Shown here piece by piece: positions 63,854 through 64,000 of a stretch of 64,000 nt of DNA. Under the pieces are notes generated by a model, which saw only the letters and a list, made by a program, of their open reading frames with translations, was not told the origin of the DNA and did no database searches. This stretch comes from Kordiimonas aquimaris. GTDB lineage: Bacteria > Pseudomonadota > Alphaproteobacteria > Sphingomonadales > Kordiimonadaceae. The stretch spans positions 1 through 64,000 of the forward strand of contig NZ_JAOBPO010000007.1 in the NCBI RefSeq assembly GCF_025574485.1. Reading direction: 5' to 3'. Position 1 is the stretch's first letter. Every line of letters starts with the position of its first letter. Made by a program: the position numbers and the translations under genes.

Positions 63854-64000
63854 ATGTTTTCTTCACCCGCATTCGCTCAAGCTGCTGGCGCACCTGCAAC
63901 TCCCGGCCTTCTCGAAAGCTTTTTGCCACTCATTTTGATTGGTGTAGTTTTCTGGTTTCTTATTTTACGACCGCAAAATAAGAAAATGAAAGAACACCGT
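63854..64000 (+). CDS. yajC: Preprotein translocase subunit YajC (truncated by window end)
   Basis: Only the first 49 codons are inside the window. They read MFSSPAFAQAAGAPATPGLL and then ESFLPLILIGVVFWFLILRP, followed by QNKKMKEH, the standard YajC N-terminus with one membrane helix. Ribosome site AGAGGGG. YajC associates with SecDF, so secD and secF probably follow outside the window. Confidence 0.93.
   Translation, partial: MFSSPAFAQAAGAPATPGLLESFLPLILIGVVFWFLILRPQNKKMKEHR

Overview
The window reads as chromosomal DNA of a moderately low-GC alphaproteobacterium. A marine Kordiimonadales-like lineage is my best guess, from gene content alone. The pointers are an NDUFS4-type complex I accessory protein next to tRNAs, a PopZ (DUF2497) gene near valS, the pcm-tolC pair, and the block xthA / erpA / dgt / argS / SPOR / nagZ / M50 / scpA / scpB / tatABC / serS / surE / LysM-M23 / DUF815 ATPase / yajC, an order familiar from alphaproteobacteria. 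No phage, plasmid or CRISPR features are visible.

Layout. 1-1237 is a complete IS3-family insertion sequence whose left end coincides with the first base of the window. 1238-2064 holds tRNA-Pro, the NDUFS4-like gene and tRNA-Arg. 2196-11475 is the main accessory region: eleven minus-strand genes encoding four paralogous secreted PD40 (beta-propeller-repeat) proteins, a CBM9/DOMON-like secreted protein, a serine beta-lactamase-like hydrolase, two secreted esterases, and a BlaI-type repressor overlapping an M56 (BlaR1-like) membrane peptidase with a TonB-like C-terminal domain. A clear palindromic operator precedes blaI. This is the best candidate for an undescribed signal-responsive envelope or exo-enzyme system. 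11761-16470 carries a frameshifted di-haem cytochrome c, an RTX serralysin-like protease and an exported PepF-like peptidase. 16788-19792 pairs a secreted cupredoxin with a membrane c-di-GMP phosphodiesterase.

19827-28353 is mostly metabolic: sseA-metC, hspQ, queF, queC-queE and a dicarboxylate/amino-acid symporter. Between queF and queE sits an AT-rich pair, a phosphoethanolamine-transferase-like protein and a GDPD. 28650-32672 has a small secreted protein, an OmpA-like porin and an S9 peptidase. A LuxR/LuxI quorum-sensing pair (33100-34795) lies between tRNA-Asn and tRNA-Cys. Then follow a histidine phosphatase, pcm, tolC, popZ, a two-lobed retropepsin-like protein, a DUF1295-like membrane protein, valS, a PAS_5 protein, an MBL hydrolase, ilvD, a frameshifted membrane protein and a DUF1579-like secreted protein.

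49174-64000 is conserved housekeeping: DNA repair (xthA), Fe-S insertion (erpA), dNTP control (dgt), tRNA charging (argS, serS), wall recycling and division (SPOR, nagZ, LysM/LytM), chromosome condensation (scpA, scpB), Tat export (tatABC), surE and the start of yajC. Most of these genes are tightly spaced or overlap, so they are probably co-transcribed in long runs.

Two genes appear broken by single-base frameshifts: the cytochrome c at 11761-12503, in a T7 run, and the membrane protein at 47491-48326. All family assignments rest on motif recognition by eye; no database search was run.
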